Below the pieces are notes generated by a model. That model saw only the letters and a list, made by a program, of their open reading frames with translations. It was not told the origin of the DNA and made no database searches. A DNA stretch of 64,000 nucleotides from Jiangella mangrovi (GTDB lineage Bacteria; Actinomycetota; Actinomycetes; Jiangellales; Jiangellaceae), in contig NZ_JACHMM010000001.1 in assembly GCF_014204975.1 (NCBI RefSeq), positions 6,014,037 through 6,078,036 on the forward strand, given 5' to 3'. The position numbers and the translations under genes are program-made. Below, one piece after another: positions 60,655 to 64,000 of this stretch. The first letter of the stretch is position 1; each line of letters begins with the position of its first letter.

Positions 60655-63600
60655 TCAGCCCTTGCCGACGTCGCTCCGGCCTGCGGCGAGGTTGACGGCC
60701 AGCGCCTCGCGGGTGGTGAGGACACCGTCGGCGACGAGCTGGTCCGTCACCTCACGGACGTGGCGGATGAACTCGCCGCGGATCGCCCACGGCTCCTCGT
60801 CCCGGATCAGGTCGTTGACCGTGCAGCCGCCGTCGACGCCGTGGTTCGTGACGCCGCTGTCGACGTCGCCGATGACGACGGTCGCGCGCTCGTCCGGATG
60901 GGGGCAGGTGCCCGGACCGCCGTCGCCGGCGGCGAGCTCCATCCAGTTCACCCGCACCGGACCGTCGGGGAACACGAGGTGCAGCGGGAACGTGCCCTCG
61001 GTCGGGCTCAGGTCGAGGGTCACGTCCTGCCAGGTCGCGGCGTCGTCGGCGACGACGATGATCGCGTCGTTGCCCTGCCCGGACGAGTCCGTCGCGGTGG
61101 TGCCGCCGTCCTCGTCGAACCGGTACCAGGCGACGTCGCCGCCGTCACCTCCGCCCGGAGCCGCCACCAGCGCGTGGATCTCGCTCTGCGACAGCGCGCG
61201 GCCGAAGATGTTGACGTCGTCGACCGCACCGTTGAGCAGCGGGTCCGCCGAGTACTGGGAGTCGCCGATCCAGTTCTGATCGGTCTCCCCCAGGTCCGAC
61301 GGCGAGAGCGTCATGTTGGTGTTGGTCCCGATCGGGGCGCCGTCGAGGTACAGGGTGCCCGTCGTGCCGGACAACGTGACCGCGACGTGGTGCCAGCCGT
61401 TGCTCGGCAGCGCCTGCGAGCCGTTGATGATCTGCTCACCGGACCCGGTCGTGATCGCGTACCTCAGGTTGTTCGTCCCTCCGGCGCTCGGGGTCAGGAA
61501 CATGTAGTTCCCGGTGCCGGAGCCGAAGTCGAAGATGCGCGCCCACGACTGGCCGCCGGACCAGTTCACCCAGGACGAGACGGTGAAGTCCTCGACCTCG
61601 CTGACGACGCCGTCGGGCAGGTCCACGTAGTCCAGCTGGCTGGATCCGCCGATCCGGACGGCGCTGTGGAAGCCCTCCGGGCCGGCGGCGCGGCCGATAT
61701 CGGCGTTGCCCTCGATGGCGGCGGTGCCGAGCAGTTCGCCGTCGGGACCGTCGCGCCGGACCTCCACCGTTGTGTCGTCGGCGGTCGCGACGCGGAGGGT
61801 CATCTCGCCGATGCCCGCCAGGTTGTACGGCTCGTACGAGGCCCAGGCGCCGTCCTGGCCGCTGATGGCCTCGCCGCCGCCGGTCTCCTCGTCGTCCGCG
61901 TCGTCGACCTCGATGCCCTCGGCCTCGGCGAAGTGCTCCGTCTCCTTGCGCGACTGCTGCAGGAGATGCGTGACGCCGCCGGTCAGCGCCGGCGAGCCGG
62001 CCTCGCCGCCGTCGTCGGTGTAGCTGGCCGTCACCGTGAGGGAGATGTCCGCCGCGTCGCCGTGCTCCGCGTCGTGCTGGGTGGCGATGACGCCCTCGCA
62101 GCCGGTCTGCGGCTGACCGGGGTGGACGTGGGCGTTGCCGCCCTCGTCGTGGTAGAGGCCCTGCTGGACGGTGACGCGCTCGCAGTCGATCGCCGCGCCC
62201 GACCCGTCCTCGGCGTCGTCGACGGTGACGCGGTACGGGATCTCGTCACCCCAGTCGAACACCTGCCCGTGCGCCGGCAGCTCGATGGTCACCTCGGGCC
62301 GGGTGTTGCCGGCGGTGACGGTCAGGTTCGAGTTGCCGGAACGTCCGGACGGGTCGGTGACGGTCAGCCGCACCGTGTACTCGCCGGGCTCGGTGAAGGT
62401 GTGGGTGGGGTTCGCGTCCGTGGAGGTGGCGCCGTCGCCGAAGTCCCACGCGAACGTCAGCTCGTCGCCGTCCGGGTCGATGCTGCCCTCGCTCGAGAAC
62501 GTGACCTCCAGCGGGGTCGGGCCGGAGTCCTTGTCGGCGCCGGCCTCGGCGATCGGGGTGCGCGCACCCTCCGTGTAGTTGATCTTGTACAGCCCCGAGT
62601 CGGGGTTGACGTTGCCCCCGGCGTAGTTGAAGTCCATGCCCCACTCGATGAGGTACATCGCGCCGTCCGGCCCGAACTCCATGTCGTGCGGGCTGCGGAA
62701 GAGCGTGCTCGGCATGAACCGCTCGAAGCTCTCGTAGCCGCCGTTCTCGTCCAGGCGGAGGGCGCCGATCCACTTGCGCGACCACTCCATGACGAAGACG
62801 GCGCCGTCGAAGTACTCGGGGAACTGCCCGTCGCCGAGCAGGCCCTCCTCGTAGTTGTAGACGTCGCCGGCATAGGCGGTCCGGCCGCCACCGGTGGGGA
62901 TCTCGGGGAACTGCGGCGACGTGCCGTACGGGTACCAGATGAACGCGTCCTTGGCCGGAGGCACCACATCGAGACCGGTGTTGAACGGCGAGTCGTTGGC
63001 CGGGCCGTTCTCGCAGTCGAAGAACTCTCCGGGGGTGCTGGTGGCGAAGTCCCACTCACGGTAGGCCTGGTTGTCGCCGATGCAGTACGGCCAGCCGTAG
63101 TTGCCGGCCTCGCGGATCTGGTTCCACTCGTCGTAGCCGCGCGGGCCCCGGTTGGGGTTGTCGCTGCCGGCGTCGGGCCCGACCTCGCCGGCGTAGACCC
63201 AGCCGGTCTCGTCGTCGATGGCGATGCGGAACGGGTTGCGATGGCCCATCGTGTAGATCTCGGGCCGGGTGAGGTCCGGATCCGAGGTCTCGGGTGGGAA
63301 CAGGTTCCCCTCGGGGATCGAGTAGGTGCCGTCGTCCTCGGGCGTGATCCTGATGATCTTGCCGCGCAGGTCGTTGGTGTTGCCCGAGGTCCGCCGGGCG
63401 TCGTAGGAGCGCTTGGCGTCCTCGCTGACCTGGTTGTCGTAGATGCGCCCGTCGATGGGGGCGAAGCCCTGCGACGCGAAGTGGGCGGTGTCGTCGCCGG
63501 TGGAGATGTAGAGGTTCCCGTCCGGGCCGAAGCGCATGGACCCCGCGGAGTGGCAGCAGACCTCGCGCTGGTGCGGGATCTCGAGCAGCACCGACTCGGA

Positions 63601-64000
63601 CGCGAGGTCGAGCTCGTCGCCGTCGACGGTGAACCGGGAGACGTGCTGCACCTCGGGCGAGGGTGCGCTGTAGAAGAGGTAGAGCCACTGGTTGGTCTCG
63701 AAGTCGGGGTCGAGGGCGATGCCCAGCAACCCGTTCTCGTTGCCGCGGTGCACGGGGATCTGCGCGGCGACCTTGACGGCCCCGGTCTCGGGCTCGTAGA
63801 GCTTCACCGCGCCGCCCAGCTCGACGTAGAACACCCGGCCGTCGGGCGCGACGGCGAGCTCCATCGGGTTGGCGGTGTTGTCGTCCAGCGCGATCTTCTC
63901 GAACGACGCCTCGGTGGGGATGCCGTCGCGCGGCTCGCCGCAGTCGCCCTCGGCGGCGCCGGCGGCCCACTCGATGCCGCCCAGGAGGTGCTCGCGCATC
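60655..64000 (-). CDS. Large secreted sugar-dehydrogenase-like protein with PKD, CBM6 and LamG modules (partial, N-terminus off window)
   Basis: The gene runs off the right edge; at least 1114 residues are visible. The first visible residues (HLLGGIEWAAGAAEGD) resemble the end of a ThuA-like domain, so the upstream part is probably ThuA. Next is a glucose/sorbosone-dehydrogenase beta-propeller (about 63960-62590: 'NPMELAVAPDGRVFYVE', 'ENGLLGIALDPDF', 'YISTGDDTAHF', 'MGHRNPFRIAID', 'GNYGWPYCIG'). A PKD domain follows (about 62575-62300, 'FAWDFGDGATST'), then a CBM6-like region (61940-61700 and 61045-60930) into which a LamG module (about 61700-61050) is nested. The end is an Ala-rich segment resembling an FIMAH-type helical tail. 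Extracellular action on oligosaccharides is likely. Confidence 0.85.
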   Translation of the reverse strand, partial: MREHLLGGIEWAAGAAEGDCGEPRDGIPTEASFEKIALDDNTANPMELAVAPDGRVFYVELGGAVKLYEPETGAVKVAAQIPVHRGNENGLLGIALDPDFETNQWLYLFYSAPSPEVQHVSRFTVDGDELDLASESVLLEIPHQREVCCHSAGSMRFGPDGNLYISTGDDTAHFASQGFAPIDGRIYDNQVSEDAKRSYDARRTSGNTNDLRGKIIRITPEDDGTYSIPEGNLFPPETSDPDLTRPEIYTMGHRNPFRIAIDDETGWVYAGEVGPDAGSDNPNRGPRGYDEWNQIREAGNYGWPYCIGDNQAYREWDFATSTPGEFFDCENGPANDSPFNTGLDVVPPAKDAFIWYPYGTSPQFPEIPTGGGRTAYAGDVYNYEEGLLGDGQFPEYFDGAVFVMEWSRKWIGALRLDENGGYESFERFMPSTLFRSPHDMEFGPDGAMYLIEWGMDFNYAGGNVNPDSGLYKINYTEGARTPIAEAGADKDSGPTPLEVTFSSEGSIDPDGDELTFAWDFGDGATSTDANPTHTFTEPGEYTVRLTVTDPSGRSGNSNLTVTAGNTRPEVTIELPAHGQVFDWGDEIPYRVTVDDAEDGSGAAIDCERVTVQQGLYHDEGGNAHVHPGQPQTGCEGVIATQHDAEHGDAADISLTVTASYTDDGGEAGSPALTGGVTHLLQQSRKETEHFAEAEGIEVDDADDEETGGGEAISGQDGAWASYEPYNLAGIGEMTLRVATADDTTVEVRRDGPDGELLGTAAIEGNADIGRAAGPEGFHSAVRIGGSSQLDYVDLPDGVVSEVEDFTVSSWVNWSGGQSWARIFDFGSGTGNYMFLTPSAGGTNNLRYAITTGSGEQIINGSQALPSNGWHHVAVTLSGTTGTLYLDGAPIGTNTNMTLSPSDLGETDQNWIGDSQYSADPLLNGAVDDVNIFGRALSQSEIHALVAAPGGGDGGDVAWYRFDEDGGTTATDSSGQGNDAIIVVADDAATWQDVTLDLSPTEGTFPLHLVFPDGPVRVNWMELAAGDGGPGTCPHPDERATVVIGDVDSGVTNHGVDGGCTVNDLIRDEEPWAIRGEFIRHVREVTDQLVADGVLTTREALAVNLAAGRSDVGKG

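Overview
The window is high-GC DNA throughout. It has many GTG starts, dense ATGA/GTGA stop-start overlaps and several GNAT-free but typical actinobacterial families (LplB/LplC permeases, GAF-ANTAR, putative leader peptides). This points to a free-living, plant- or soil-associated actinobacterium with a large carbohydrate repertoire. I cannot name the genus from sequence alone; gene content is reminiscent of Jiangella-like genomes (inference).

Region 1 (1-3.4 kb) is a worn chromosomal segment: an intact TrmO/TsaA-like gene, the decayed remains of a TPR regulator and a TetR regulator, and a DinB-type gene. It ends in a sequence block (3073-3149) that recurs at 25820-25976 in the same orientation.

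Region 2 (3.4-25.5 kb), between the two repeat copies, is a sugar-acid catabolic island. A LacI gene sits between uxuB (fructuronate reductase) and a divergent uxaC-uxuA-aguA operon; together these release glucuronate from xylo-oligosaccharides and carry it to 2-keto-3-deoxygluconate. Next to it are three paralogous GHL6-type putative glycoside hydrolases, an enolase-superfamily sugar-acid enzyme, an alpha/beta hydrolase, an LplB-LplC-lipoprotein importer with a DUF624 protein, a GntR regulator and a D-2-hydroxyacid dehydrogenase. Palindromes of the form TGTC-W-GACA lie in the divergent GHL6 promoter and before the dehydrogenase, suggesting one GntR regulon.

Region 3 (26.1-32.8 kb) holds an IS5-type element with a frameshifted transposase, a secreted GH31-like enzyme, a cluster of small membrane proteins and an RpiR regulator.

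Region 4 (32.9-48.0 kb) is one long minus-strand operon of about 14 kb: LacI, dipeptide-type ABC importer, FAD-dependent oxidoreductase, Tat-exported beta-helix protein, double-FAH-domain enzyme and two sulfatases, nearly all with overlapping ends. It looks like an uptake and degradation system for a sulfated or uronate-type glycan whose substrate is not known. An esterase gene lies upstream.

Region 5 (48.0-52.5 kb) is accessory: an Imm52-like immunity gene cut in two by an IS256-family element, a membrane protein, a GAF-ANTAR regulator broken by a single amber codon, and a small conserved protein.

Region 6 (52.5-60.6 kb) is an organosulfur utilisation locus: two short leader peptides, each behind the same inverted-repeat motif, a flavin reductase, an SsuABC-like importer, a DszA/SnaA-type monooxygenase, a rhodanese-quinone-oxidoreductase fusion and an aldo/keto reductase, closed by a strong terminator. 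The window ends inside a large secreted sugar-dehydrogenase-like protein (60655 to the right edge) with PKD, CBM6 and LamG modules.
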